Shown here: positions 1 to 7,877 of the stretch, in pieces
Position numbering within the stretch: position 1 is the first letter of the stretch
Layout of the letters: the number at the start of each line of letters is the position of its first letter
From: Lachnoanaerobaculum sp. OBRC5-5
GTDB taxonomy: Bacteria; Bacillota; Clostridia; Lachnospirales; Lachnospiraceae
Direction of reading: 5' to 3'
DNA length: 64,000 nt
Assembly (NCBI RefSeq): GCF_000296385.1
Contig: NZ_JH815185.1
Location: 1,382,684 to 1,446,683, forward strand
Notes under the pieces: generated by a model
Database searches by the model: none
What the model was told of the DNA's origin: nothing
Seen by the model: the letters and a program-made list of their open reading frames with translations, nothing else
Translations under genes and position numbers: made by a program

Positions 1-314
1 TCTTTTTTATTTAAGTTGATTGTATAATCTCTTGGAGTAGGTGCGAATACAACACCGCCACCCTTCCACTGAGGTGATCTTGTTGAACCCTGACGTGCAT
101 GTCCTGTACCTTTTTGCTTCCAAGGCTTTCTTCCGCCACCACTAACTTCGGAACGGGTCTTTGCCTTTTGTGTTCCCTGACGCTTGTTTGCCAACTGTGC
201 AACAACTGCCATATGAACTAAATGCTCGTTAACATTAACTCCGAACACAGCATCATTTAATTCTATACTACCTACTTCTTTTCCTTCAATATTAAATACT
301 GATATATTAGCCAT
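1..314 (-). CDS. rplD: 50S ribosomal protein L4 (partial, C-terminus beyond window)
   Basis: N-terminal ~104 residues of ribosomal protein L4, an early-assembly protein of the large subunit that binds 23S rRNA and lines the exit tunnel. The translation starts [15 protein letters not shown] and contains the basic loop segment [20 protein letters not shown], which is diagnostic for L4. The ATG at 314 has a GGAGG-type site just upstream, and the gene follows rplC by 22 bp, in the standard S10-operon order rpsJ-rplC-rplD. The gene runs off the left edge of the window, so its end is not seen. In enterobacteria L4 also represses its own operon; whether it does so here is unknown. Confidence 0.96.
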   Translation of the reverse strand, partial: MANISVFNIEGKEVGSIELNDAVFGVNVNEHLVHMAVVAQLANKRQGTQKAKTRSEVSGGGRKPWKQKGTGHARQGSTRSPQWKGGGVVFAPTPRDYTINLNKK

Positions 315-336
315 TTGTGTTCCTCCTTTCTGTTAG

Positions 337-1014
337 TTATTTCTTCTTAACAGTTTCTTTTAATGTTATTAGAGCCTTCTTTGAACCCGGCATTGAACCC
401 TTTACAAGGATAAGGTTCTTATCTGCATCAACTCTTACGATTTCAAGATTCTGTGTAGTTACCTTCTTTGCGCCCATATGTCCAGGCATTCCTTTGCCCT
501 TAAATACATGGCTTGGATCTGAAGATGAACCGTTTGAACCCTGATGACGGTGGAACTTGGAACCGTGACTCATAGGTCCTCTTGACTGTCCATGACGCTT
601 AATAGCACCCTGGAATCCTTTACCCTTTGAGATAGCAGTTGCATCAACCTTATCTCCTGCAGCGAAGATATCTGCTTTGATTTCAGCCTTTGGAGCATAC
701 TCTGATGCGTTCTCAAACTTGAACTCTCTGATAAATCTTCCGGCAGCAAAAACTTCTCTCTTCTTATCACCGTTCTCTACAACAGCCTTCTCAACTCCTG
801 CCTTAGCAAGGTGACCTGCCTTAGCCTTATTAACCAACTTTGTACGGATCTGTCCATATGCAACCTGAACTGAATTGTATCCGTCATTTTCCTCTGTCTT
901 AACCTGTGTAACAACACATGGTCCTGCAAGAAGAACTGTTACAGGTATTAACACACCGTTCTCATCGAAAATCTGTGTCATACCGACTTTTCTAGCAAGT
1001 ATTGCCTTCTTCAT
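337..1014 (-). CDS. rplC: 50S ribosomal protein L3
   Basis: Large-subunit protein L3, 225 residues, slightly longer than the usual ~210. It starts [16 protein letters not shown], a typical L3 opening, and carries the conserved loop with [10 protein letters not shown] and [20 protein letters not shown] that reaches toward the peptidyl transferase centre. The extra length appears to lie in the middle (about residues 80-125) in a charged, weakly conserved stretch. It is 76 bp downstream of rpsJ and 22 bp before rplD, and is part of the S10 operon. The identification is secure. Confidence 0.97.
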   Translation of the reverse strand: MKKAILARKVGMTQIFDENGVLIPVTVLLAGPCVVTQVKTEENDGYNSVQVAYGQIRTKLVNKAKAGHLAKAGVEKAVVENGDKKREVFAAGRFIREFKFENASEYAPKAEIKADIFAAGDKVDATAISKGKGFQGAIKRHGQSRGPMSHGSKFHRHQGSNGSSSDPSHVFKGKGMPGHMGAKKVTTQNLEIVRVDADKNLILVKGSMPGSKKALITLKETVKKK

Positions 1015-1090
1015 TAATATACCTCCTGGTTTATTCTACAGCGGAGCACTCTGTGCTCATCCTAGAGCAGGATTAACGCTATTTAGCGGA

Positions 1091-1408
1091 TTATCTACTC
1101 TTCATTTTGATGTCTATGTTCACACCTGCTGGCATTTCCAATCTGGAAAGTGCATCAACAGTCTTCTGTGATGGTGCAATGACATCAATCAGTCTCTTGT
1201 GAGTTCTCTGCTCGAACTGCTCACGAGAGTCTTTGTACTTATGTACAGCTCTAAGGATAGTAACCACTTCCTTCTTTGTTGGTAGTGGAACAGGTCCTGA
1301 AACAGCTGCTCCTGTCTTCTTTACAGTATCAACAATTCTTGCAGCACAGCTGTCAACTAATTGATGATCATAAGCTTTTAATGTGATTCTCATTACCTGA
1401 TTTGCCAT
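1091..1408 (-). CDS. rpsJ: 30S ribosomal protein S10
   Basis: Small-subunit protein S10, 105 residues; it sits near the 30S head and also takes part in transcription antitermination as NusE in well-studied bacteria. [20 protein letters not shown] at the start and [10 protein letters not shown] in the middle are S10 signatures. The frame stays open to a GTG at 1468, but the ATG at 1408 is chosen because GGAGGCGG lies just before it and family proteins begin there; the extra codons fall inside the structured leader. First gene of the S10 operon. Confidence 0.97.
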   Translation of the reverse strand: MANQVMRITLKAYDHQLVDSCAARIVDTVKKTGAAVSGPVPLPTKKEVVTILRAVHKYKDSREQFEQRTHKRLIDVIAPSQKTVDALSRLEMPAGVNIDIKMKSR

Positions 1409-1628
1409 AAAAAAAGCCGCCTCCTTTTCAATCTTTATAAAAGAAATTGACAAGTGGTGACTGTACACTCTTCCGTGCGTGTCATAGTGACTAACCCACG
1501 AAAATACTCAATATGAGATGCTGTTTGTACAGTGACTTGTCGCCAGTTTTTGCAACATGACCTTCGCTCCACATAAAACCCGTAAACGGCAACCTATGCT
1601 TCTTAGCTATCAATGTCACAGCCATACT
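1409..1628 (-). promoter_or_regulatory. Structured leader of the S10 ribosomal operon
   Basis: About 210 nt between the predicted promoter and rpsJ hold no gene on the coding strand. Two distant arms at 1449-1467 and 1526-1541 are complementary (GACAAGTCACTGTACA in the RNA against TGTACAGT...ACTTGTC), giving a long stem with a ~58-nt apical part. The lower arm ends about 40 nt before the start codon. A long paired leader in front of the S10 operon suggests autogenous or attenuation control, as known for L4 in enterobacteria. The sequence does not obviously match that leader, so the mechanism is inference. The rest of the gap, 1658-1725, shows nothing recognisable. Confidence 0.6.
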
Positions 1629-1657
1629 AGGATAGCACAAACAAAAACCGATTGCAA
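1629..1657 (-). promoter_or_regulatory. Predicted sigma-A promoter of the S10 operon
   Basis: On the minus strand TTGCAA (1652-1657) is followed after exactly 17 bp by TATCCT (1629-1634), with a TGC just before the -10 box. Position and spacing fit a vegetative promoter giving a leader of about 210 nt. Confidence 0.6.
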
Positions 1658-1725
1658 GCACTTTTTTAAAATTATTTTTATTTCACAGCTTTTATAGTAT
1701 TTTCGTGAGTTATATTTTAATACTT

Positions 1726-2274
1726 CTAATCGAAGTTTTTTCTTAAGTTATGCTGCTCCATAAACTTTAATATAGCAAATGCCATAAAACTGTTTATAGG
1801 AAGTAAAATCATGTTTTTTACCACTCTCATAGGCAAAATAGCAAGGAAGGCTTTTCCGTATAATATATTGAGCCAAAGTGTACCAAGCAATATATTACAT
1901 AAAAAGCTTACCAAAACTTCAGCTACCAATATCCTTGTTATCGAAACAGGCTTTTTATATAGAAGACTTCCATATATAAGGCCTGCTATGACAGCATTAA
2001 ATGTAAATCCCGGAAAGAAAGGTCCGGTAGGTTTTATCATATATTTTACAATATCGGTAATTGCACCGAATATACTTCCGACTATCGGTCCGAACAAATA
2101 TCCTATACTTACGGTAGTCAATGAGGAAAAACCGATTTTCAGGAAATTTCCTATTTGAACGGTAAAAGCACCAAGTATAATTGACAGAGCCACAAACATT
2201 GCAACTGTCGTAATTGTCTTTACCTTTTTCAATTCATTATATGAAAATAAAAATATCTCTTTTATATCTTCCAT
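1726..2274 (-). CDS. folT: Folate-type ECF transporter S component
   Basis: Substrate-binding membrane subunit (182 residues) of an energy-coupling factor vitamin importer, probably for folate. About five or six hydrophobic segments follow a short cytoplasmic N-terminus; the pattern GYLFGPIVGSIFGAITDI followed by KPTGPFFPGFTFNA is the family motif of FolT-like S components. Such proteins dock on a shared EcfAAT module encoded elsewhere. It lies 9 bp downstream of the malic enzyme gene and is probably cotranscribed with it. QueT or PanT cannot be fully excluded, but the PTGPFFPGF segment favours FolT. Confidence 0.8.
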   Translation of the reverse strand: MEDIKEIFLFSYNELKKVKTITTVAMFVALSIILGAFTVQIGNFLKIGFSSLTTVSIGYLFGPIVGSIFGAITDIVKYMIKPTGPFFPGFTFNAVIAGLIYGSLLYKKPVSITRILVAEVLVSFLCNILLGTLWLNILYGKAFLAILPMRVVKNMILLPINSFMAFAILKFMEQHNLRKNFD

Positions 2275-2283
2275 AACTGTATC

Positions 2284-3459
2284 CTACTTTCTGACAGCAC
2301 CGCTATCTATAGCAGCTTTTTCTACCGCCTTGGCTACAGCCTGCGCCACCGACTTATCAAGTGCGGAAGGTATAATATTTTCCGCATTAAGATCCTCGGG
2401 CTTTATATACTCCGCAATAGCCTTTGCCGCAGCCTTTTTCATATCATAATTAATATCTCTTGCGCCTGCATTAAGTGCCCCTCTGAATATACCCGGGAAA
2501 GCAAGTACATTGTTTATCTGATTCGGTCTGTCACTTCTTCCGGTTCCCATTACAGCTACACCGGCTTTTATTGCTTCGTCATATGAAATCTCAGGGTTCG
2601 GATTTGCCATGGCAAAGACTATCGGCTTGTCAGCCATTGTCTTTATCATATCCTCGGTAAGGATATTTGCTACAGAAACTCCTATAAAAACATCCGCACC
2701 TACAAGAGCATCTGATAAGTTTCCTCTCATATCGTTAAGATTGGTAACTGTACACAGCCACTCCTTATGATCTTTTATACCCTGAGGTCTGGTCTTATAC
2801 AGTATACCGAACTCATCACAAGCCGTTATATCCTTCACACCCGATTCCAATAGCATTTTTATAATTGCAGTACCGGCGCTTCCCGGTCCGTTCAGCACAA
2901 CTTTTATTTCAGACATTTCCTTTTTTACAAGTTTGAGAGCATTGATAAGTGCCGCTGTAACAACTATTGCGGTACCATGCTGGTCATCATGAAATACAGG
3001 TATCTCAAGTTCTTTCTCAAGTCTTTCTTCTATTTCAAAGCATTTCGGTGATGCAATATCTTCCAAGTTTATTCCACCGAAGCATGGCGCAATATTCTTT
3101 ACAGTCTTTATTATCTCCTCCGTATCCTTTGTATCTACACATATAGGAAAAGCGTCCACATCACCGAACTCTTTAAAAAGTATAGCCTTACCCTCCATTA
3201 CAGGCATTGCGGCCTTCGGGCCTATATCTCCAAGTCCGAGCACAGCCGTTCCGTCTGAAACTACCGCCACAAGATTTTTCTTTGCAGTATACTTCCACAC
3301 ATTTTCAGGATCCTTTGCAATCTCTCTACAAGGTTCCGCTACTCCGGGAGTGTATGCAGTACTCAAATCATCTCTGTTATTTATTTTTATTTTACTTACA
3401 ACAGCAATTTTACCGCCGTTTTCCTCGTGTAATTTTAAAGCTTCTTTACTATAATCCAT
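2284..3459 (-). CDS. NAD(P)-dependent malic enzyme (oxaloacetate-decarboxylating)
   Basis: Converts malate to pyruvate and CO2 with reduction of NAD(P); cytoplasmic. The 391-residue length is that of the short bacterial malic enzymes without a phosphotransacetylase domain. Visible features are the N-terminal SKIKINNRDDLSTAYTPGVA motif, the metal-site region EDIASPKCFEIEERL and FHDDQHGTA, and a Rossmann glycine motif NGPGSAGTA. The C-terminal NQINNVLAFPGIFRGAL is also typical. An extended -10 promoter (3501-3529) precedes it. Cofactor preference cannot be read from the sequence. Confidence 0.93.
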   Translation of the reverse strand: MDYSKEALKLHEENGGKIAVVSKIKINNRDDLSTAYTPGVAEPCREIAKDPENVWKYTAKKNLVAVVSDGTAVLGLGDIGPKAAMPVMEGKAILFKEFGDVDAFPICVDTKDTEEIIKTVKNIAPCFGGINLEDIASPKCFEIEERLEKELEIPVFHDDQHGTAIVVTAALINALKLVKKEMSEIKVVLNGPGSAGTAIIKMLLESGVKDITACDEFGILYKTRPQGIKDHKEWLCTVTNLNDMRGNLSDALVGADVFIGVSVANILTEDMIKTMADKPIVFAMANPNPEISYDEAIKAGVAVMGTGRSDRPNQINNVLAFPGIFRGALNAGARDINYDMKKAAAKAIAEYIKPEDLNAENIIPSALDKSVAQAVAKAVEKAAIDSGAVRK

Positions 3460-3500
3460 ATTACCACCTTTATAAAAGTCTTATAAAAATTCTTTGATGT

Positions 3501-3529
3501 ATTCTAGCATAAAAAGACTTACTTTTCCA
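3501..3529 (-). promoter_or_regulatory. Predicted promoter for malic enzyme-folT
   Basis: On the minus strand TGCTAGAAT (-10 at 3501-3506) is an extended -10 element with a weak TGGAAA -35 box 17 bp upstream (3524-3529). It lies about 40 bp from the malic enzyme start and downstream of the tRNA terminator. Confidence 0.45.
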
Positions 3530-3568
3530 TTTAATAGGAAGATTTTTAATGTAAAATATTTTTGCATT

Positions 3569-3599
3569 AAAAAAACTGCATGAATTCCTCATACAGTTT
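3569..3599 (-). terminator. Intrinsic terminator after tRNA-Leu
   Basis: The RNA of the minus strand folds AAACTGTATGA against TCATGCAGTTT (one G-U pair) with a 5-nt loop and runs into seven U residues. It starts three bases after the tRNA 3' end. Confidence 0.85.
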
Positions 3600-3601
3600 A
3601 A

Positions 3602-3684
3602 TGCCGGTGGCGAGACTCGAACTCGCACACCCTTTCGAATAACAGATTTTGAGTCTGTCGCGTCTGCCATTCCGCCACACCGGC
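3602..3684 (-). tRNA. tRNA-Leu (anticodon CAA)
   Basis: An 83-nt class II tRNA. Acceptor arms GCCGGTG and CACCGGC pair fully with discriminator A. The D-arm region holds GCGGAATGGCAGACGC, the anticodon arm is ACAGA-CTCAAAA-TCTGT with CAA at the centre, a long variable arm follows, and the T arm is GCGAG-TTCGAGT-CTCGC. The 3' CCA is not encoded. The long variable arm and CAA anticodon assign it to leucine UUG codons. A terminator follows at once. Confidence 0.96.
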
Positions 3685-3741
3685 TCATTACTTGACAATA
3701 TTAGCATATGAGCGCAATATTTGCAAGTAATTTTTTATTGT

Positions 3742-4503
3742 TTACTCTTTTCTTCCTGCAAAACAGATATACCCAAGTTCCCTTTTATTATCCATCATAA
3801 AAGAGCGCATTCTCTGAAAATATTCTTTATTAAATTCCTGTAATCCTGTTTTTATAATACTTAATGCCTCGAATATTCCCTCATCTTTCATCATTCCCGG
3901 AATACTCATAAGTGTCATAGGGCCTGTTTTACTTTCCACTTTAAATCCGACCCTTTCAAAGCAGGATTCCCAACCATCGCTCAAAAGAGGTTCAACATTT
4001 ACATTTATAGCTCTGCTAAGTCCTATTCGAAGCTCCTTCGCCCTTTCATTATTATTATCTGTAATTAAAACCACATCCTGAGTTACTACCATACCACCCG
4101 GTTTTAATACCCTATAATACTCTCTTAAAGCTTTTTCCTTTTGATCTCCCAAAAGCATTGTAAGCATCGCTTCATTAATTACCACATCAAAGCTCTCATC
4201 TTCAAAAGGCAGATCAAATGCATTTCCATATATGGCTTTTACTTTGTTCTCCAATCCATTATCTTTTATTTTCTTATCAGCCTTTTCAATTGCCTTCTCA
4301 TCAAGATCCACCCCCACAATATCACATCCATATTTTTTTGCTATATGAACTAAAGTAGTCCCCATATTGCAGGCAACCTCAAGAACTTTTGAGTCCTCCT
4401 TAATATCAGCCTTTTCAAGCAGCCAGTTAGTTGCCTCTATTCCTCCCGGTCTAAGCCTTGTCTTACCAATTCTTGCCAGGAATTCATGTCCTTTTTCCGC
4501 CAT
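3742..4503 (-). CDS. Class I SAM-dependent methyltransferase
   Basis: A 253-residue cytoplasmic methyltransferase of unknown substrate. Motif I reads VLEVACNMGTT (residues ~40-50), with CNMG in place of the common GCGTG. It is followed by acidic motif II (VGVDLDEKAI), NAFDLPFEDESFDVV as motif III/IV and LKPGGMVV as motif V. It resembles the UbiE/COQ5-like branch. The gene sits directly behind a DtxR/IdeR-like palindrome and 99 bp downstream of a MATE exporter gene. Iron-responsive control and a small-molecule substrate are possible, but this is inference only. Confidence 0.85.
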   Translation of the reverse strand: MAEKGHEFLARIGKTRLRPGGIEATNWLLEKADIKEDSKVLEVACNMGTTLVHIAKKYGCDIVGVDLDEKAIEKADKKIKDNGLENKVKAIYGNAFDLPFEDESFDVVINEAMLTMLLGDQKEKALREYYRVLKPGGMVVTQDVVLITDNNNERAKELRIGLSRAINVNVEPLLSDGWESCFERVGFKVESKTGPMTLMSIPGMMKDEGIFEALSIIKTGLQEFNKEYFQRMRSFMMDNKRELGYICFAGRKE

Positions 4504-4536
4504 AATAATCCTCCTGTATATAAAACTATAGCTAAT

Positions 4537-4564
4537 TTAGTTAGGTTTCACTAACCAAATTATA
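4537..4564 (-). promoter_or_regulatory. Promoter with DtxR/IdeR-like operator
   Basis: The imperfect palindrome TTAGTTAG-gtttca-CTAACCAA (4537-4558) has 8-bp arms with one mismatch and resembles the TTAGGTTAG/CTAACCTAA boxes bound by DtxR/IdeR/MntR metalloregulators. A TATAAT -10 box on the minus strand (4559-4564) abuts it, so a bound repressor would cover the transcription start. The -35 box is weak. Which metalloregulator binds, if any, is inference. Confidence 0.5.
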
Positions 4565-4602
4565 ACATATTGTTTTCTAAATATACAGGAAATTAATCAT
4601 AT

Positions 4603-5934
4603 TTATGTATTTTTATATAGTACAAAGCTGAATACAACACAAATCAACTCAGTTACCAAAAAAGCGCTCCATATTCCCTTCAAACCGAAAGTCTTTGATC
4701 CGATAAACATTACCGGAATCAATACCAAAAGCTGTCTGCAAAGATTTATTAATATGCTTTTCCCCACATTCTTTGTGGACTGCATATATGATGCAATCAT
4801 TGTGGTAATTCCAACAAATACATAGCTTAAACTCATTACTCTGATACCGAAAATTCCAAACTCAAGAACTTCATCAGGAGTATTGAAAGTCATCAATATG
4901 TTTTTTGTAAATACCCAGAGCAGTACTATACTTATTGATGTAAGTATTATTGCCACAATTGTTCCTATCCTTAAGCTCTCCTTCAACCTGTCTTCTCTCG
5001 CCGCTCCGTAATTATAACTCATTACAGGTATACATCCCTGTATAAGTCCGTTCAGTGTCATTATAACCATCTGCTGTATCTTAAAATACGCTCCAAAAAA
5101 GGCTATAGCAAGCTCAGAGTATTGTTTTAAGAAAAGATTGGTATTATATACCATAGCGGCTCCAAGCACATTCATAATAAAAGACGGAAATCCCACCACG
5201 AATATATCTCTTACATGTTTTAAATGTATTCTGAAATATTTTAAACCAAGCTCGACCTTTTGTTTTTGGAATATAAGCACCAAAAATGCAAGTATTGTAG
5301 ACACAGTATATCCCATAACAGTGGCAATCGCCGCACCTCTTACTCCCATCGGTTTAAATCCGAAATATCCGAAGATAAGTATCGGATCGAATATCAAATT
5401 TGTTAAAACACCTGCTATCTGGAAGCACATGGGAGCCAGCATATTTCCTGCTCCCTGTAATACTTTTTGTATACAAATATGTACTGCGCATGGAATTGCC
5501 ATAAATACACATATATCCATATATGCCATTGCCAAATCAACAGTTTCCGGATCACTTGTAAATGAAAGTATAAATCCCTTAATAATATTCATTGTTATGA
5601 AAGTTACCAGGCTACTAACTACAAATGATACTACAATACCGTTTGCCACTATAGTATTTGCTTTTTCCTCCTCTTTTTCACCCAAATACTTTGCTACAAG
5701 CACACTTACTCCTACTCCAATCCAAATAGCTATAGCAATATAAAGTGTAGTAATAGGGAAAATTATTGATACAGCGCTTAATGATTTCTCGCTGACACAT
5801 GATACAAATATACAATCCAAAAGATTGTAAGAGTATTGCATGCACATAGAAATAAGAGGCGGTATGGACATCTTTAAAATTAGAGATTTTATCGGTTCCA
5901 CCTCCATTTTATTTTTCACACGTACTTCTTCCAT
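4603..5934 (-). CDS. MATE family multidrug efflux transporter
   Basis: A 443-residue inner-membrane protein with about twelve hydrophobic segments in two halves, the layout of the MATE (NorM/DinF-like) antiporters that export organic cations with Na+ or H+. Typical features are the N-terminal PIKSLILKMSIPPLISMCMQ, SIIFPITTLYIAIAIWIGVG, and a second-half repeat with MTLNGLIQGCIPVMSYNYGA. ATG at 5934 follows a GGAGG-like site. No partner genes indicate a substrate. It is upstream of the methyltransferase gene on the same strand, but a separate promoter lies between them. Confidence 0.92.
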   Translation of the reverse strand: MEEVRVKNKMEVEPIKSLILKMSIPPLISMCMQYSYNLLDCIFVSCVSEKSLSAVSIIFPITTLYIAIAIWIGVGVSVLVAKYLGEKEEEKANTIVANGIVVSFVVSSLVTFITMNIIKGFILSFTSDPETVDLAMAYMDICVFMAIPCAVHICIQKVLQGAGNMLAPMCFQIAGVLTNLIFDPILIFGYFGFKPMGVRGAAIATVMGYTVSTILAFLVLIFQKQKVELGLKYFRIHLKHVRDIFVVGFPSFIMNVLGAAMVYNTNLFLKQYSELAIAFFGAYFKIQQMVIMTLNGLIQGCIPVMSYNYGAAREDRLKESLRIGTIVAIILTSISIVLLWVFTKNILMTFNTPDEVLEFGIFGIRVMSLSYVFVGITTMIASYMQSTKNVGKSILINLCRQLLVLIPVMFIGSKTFGLKGIWSAFLVTELICVVFSFVLYKNT

Positions 5935-5959
5935 ATCTCCTCCTTAATTTTTCAAACCT

Positions 5960-5995
5960 TAAATAAACAAAATCAGGGGCAGCATCAGCCACCCC
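5960..5995 (-). terminator. Terminator after etfA
   Basis: Minus-strand RNA folds GGGGTGGC against GCTGCCCC (two G-U pairs) around a UGAU loop at 5976-5995 and continues into a U-rich tract. It lies 24 bp after the end of etfA and closes the pyrimidine operon. Confidence 0.7.
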
Positions 5996-6019
5996 ATATT
6001 CAAAATTACCAACAATCGA

Positions 6020-7057
6020 CTATAATGTAAACTCTCCCGATTCTATACTTGAAACAAGAGCCGGTATGATTTCTTTTAAATCGCCTACAATGCCATAATC
6101 ACAAATATCAAATATAGGTGCATTTTTATCTGTGTTTATTGCAACAATATACTTTGACTCACTCATTCCTGCCAAATGCTGTATAGCTCCCGATATACCG
6201 CAAGCAATATATAAATCAGGTCTGACAGTCGTTCCTGTCTGTCCAACCTGGTGAGATGAGTCTATCCATCCTGCATCAACACAGGCACGTGATGAACCGA
6301 CTTCACCTCCCAAAGCTTTAGCCAGACTTTCAATCAAAGCAAAACCGTCCTTATTTTTGATACCTCTTCCTCCGGATACTATAATCTTGGCATCTGTCAG
6401 ATTTACCCTTTCTTTGTCATGCTCAACTGTTCCTAACAGTTTTGTTCTTATATCCTCTCCTTTAAGTTCAGGAACAATTTTTTCGAAAATTGCACCCGAC
6501 TTGCCTGTTTTCTTGGCTCTTGCCATTACCCCGGGTCTGACTGTAGCCATTTGAGGTCTGTTTTTAGGACATATAATAGTCGCCATAATATTTCCGCCAA
6601 AAGCCGGTCTTGTCATAAGAAGCTTCTTATCTTCTGCATCTACCTCGAGTCCGGTACAATCTGCAGTAAGTCCTGTTCCAAGTCTTGCAGCAAGTCTCGG
6701 TCCTATGTCCCTGCCGATTGAAGTTGCCCCTACTAAGAGCACTTCAGGTTTTCTTTTCTTTACTTCTTTTGATAATACTTCAACAAAACCCAATGTTGAA
6801 AAGTCTTTTAAAAGCTCATGTTCTACATAGTATACTGTATCAACATCATACTCCATAAGCTCCTTTGCGGCCTCTTCGATGTTATATCCGGGTACAATAA
6901 CTGCAAGTTGCTTTCCAAGCTCATTTGCAAGTTTTCTACCCTCACCCATAAGTTCCAATGTTATAGGTAATATCTTACCGTTTACAGATTCCGCAAGTAC
7001 CCATACATCTTTATAGTCATTAAGATTAATGTCTTGATTTACCTTTGCTCTTTCCAC
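6020..7057 (-). CDS. etfA: Electron transfer flavoprotein subunit alpha
   Basis: Alpha subunit (345 residues) of the EtfAB heterodimer that passes electrons to or from an acyl-CoA dehydrogenase through FAD. The C-terminal FAD-binding half contains VSGGRGIKNKDGF, GSSRACVDAGWI, HQVGQTGTTVRPDLYIACGI and SGAIQHLAGM, all Etf-alpha signatures. It starts with GTG at 7057; its GGAGGT site lies inside the last codons of etfB and the start shares one base with the etfB stop codon, so the two are translationally coupled. Next to the acyl-CoA dehydrogenase it probably serves reduction of acrylyl-CoA. Electron bifurcation is possible but not shown. Confidence 0.95.
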   Translation of the reverse strand: MERAKVNQDINLNDYKDVWVLAESVNGKILPITLELMGEGRKLANELGKQLAVIVPGYNIEEAAKELMEYDVDTVYYVEHELLKDFSTLGFVEVLSKEVKKRKPEVLLVGATSIGRDIGPRLAARLGTGLTADCTGLEVDAEDKKLLMTRPAFGGNIMATIICPKNRPQMATVRPGVMARAKKTGKSGAIFEKIVPELKGEDIRTKLLGTVEHDKERVNLTDAKIIVSGGRGIKNKDGFALIESLAKALGGEVGSSRACVDAGWIDSSHQVGQTGTTVRPDLYIACGISGAIQHLAGMSESKYIVAINTDKNAPIFDICDYGIVGDLKEIIPALVSSIESGEFTL

Positions 7058-7869
7058 TACTTGGCACCTCCGGACTGTATCAATTTATTTTCGTATAGTT
7101 TTGTTAAAAGAAGTTTAGCCTTTTCCATAGCTGTATTTCCTTCTATAAACTCACTATGTTTTTCTTTAACAGGTACAAACGAGCGGTGTACATTTGTAGG
7201 TGAACCCTTAATACCTATCTGTGTTTCATCTACATTTAAATCATCAAAGGTCAACACCTCTACCAACTCCTCATCGCTCTCATAAGCCTTGAAGATTCCC
7301 TTTACACTTGGATATCTCACAGTGTTAAGTTCCTTAATAGCTGTAATAAGAGCAGGAAGTTTAACTTCAAATTCATAGTCCTTTGATTCACAATATCTCT
7401 TAACTGTTACCGCACCGTCTTTTAGTTTCAGCTCTTTGGCATATGTCACCTGTGGAATATTAAGGAATTCCGCTATTTCAGGTCCAACCTGTGCAGTATC
7501 ACCGTCTATAGCCTGTCTACCGCATATTATAAGGTCATAACCTCCGATTTTTTCTATAGCAGCCGCCAATATAGTTGCTGTAGCCCAAGTATCGGATCCG
7601 CCGAATTTTCTGTCACTTATAAGATAAGCGCTGTCCGCACCCATAGCCAAAGCTTCAAGCAAAGCCTCTTTTGCCTGCATAGGTCCCATACTTAGTACAA
7701 CGACCTGCGCACCTTTTTCGTCCTTTAACCTTAATGCCGCTTCAAGGGCATTTTTATCATCAGGATTTATTATGCTCTCCACTCCGTCTCTGATAAGTGT
7801 TTTTGTCTCAGGGTTAATCTTGACCTCACTTGTATTTGGCACCTGCTTTATACATACAATGATTTTCAT
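7057..7869 (-). CDS. etfB: Electron transfer flavoprotein subunit beta
   Basis: Beta subunit (270 residues) of the electron transfer flavoprotein. The opening MKIIVCIKQVPNTSEVKI and the internal CGRQAIDGDTAQVGP are family hallmarks, the latter forming part of the nucleotide site. Length and sequence are close to Clostridial EtfB associated with butyryl-CoA or acryloyl-CoA reductase complexes. The start follows an unusual GGGGG-rich ribosome site shared with several genes of this operon. It lies 8 bp after the acyl-CoA dehydrogenase gene, so these three genes form an acyl-CoA reductase module. Confidence 0.95.
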   Translation of the reverse strand: MKIIVCIKQVPNTSEVKINPETKTLIRDGVESIINPDDKNALEAALRLKDEKGAQVVVLSMGPMQAKEALLEALAMGADSAYLISDRKFGGSDTWATATILAAAIEKIGGYDLIICGRQAIDGDTAQVGPEIAEFLNIPQVTYAKELKLKDGAVTVKRYCESKDYEFEVKLPALITAIKELNTVRYPSVKGIFKAYESDEELVEVLTFDDLNVDETQIGIKGSPTNVHRSFVPVKEKHSEFIEGNTAMEKAKLLLTKLYENKLIQSGGAK

Positions 7870-7877
7870 AATACCCC

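Noticed and set aside
1409-1468. N-terminal extension of rpsJ from a GTG at 1468
   Set aside because: Lies in the structured leader; the ATG at 1408 has the ribosome site and the family start.
3470-3688. 72-residue frame beginning MSRCGGMADATDSKSVIRKG
   Set aside because: It is the translation of the tRNA-Leu gene and its terminator, a well-known false gene.
5138-5743. 201-residue plus-strand frame
   Set aside because: Antisense shadow of the MATE gene.
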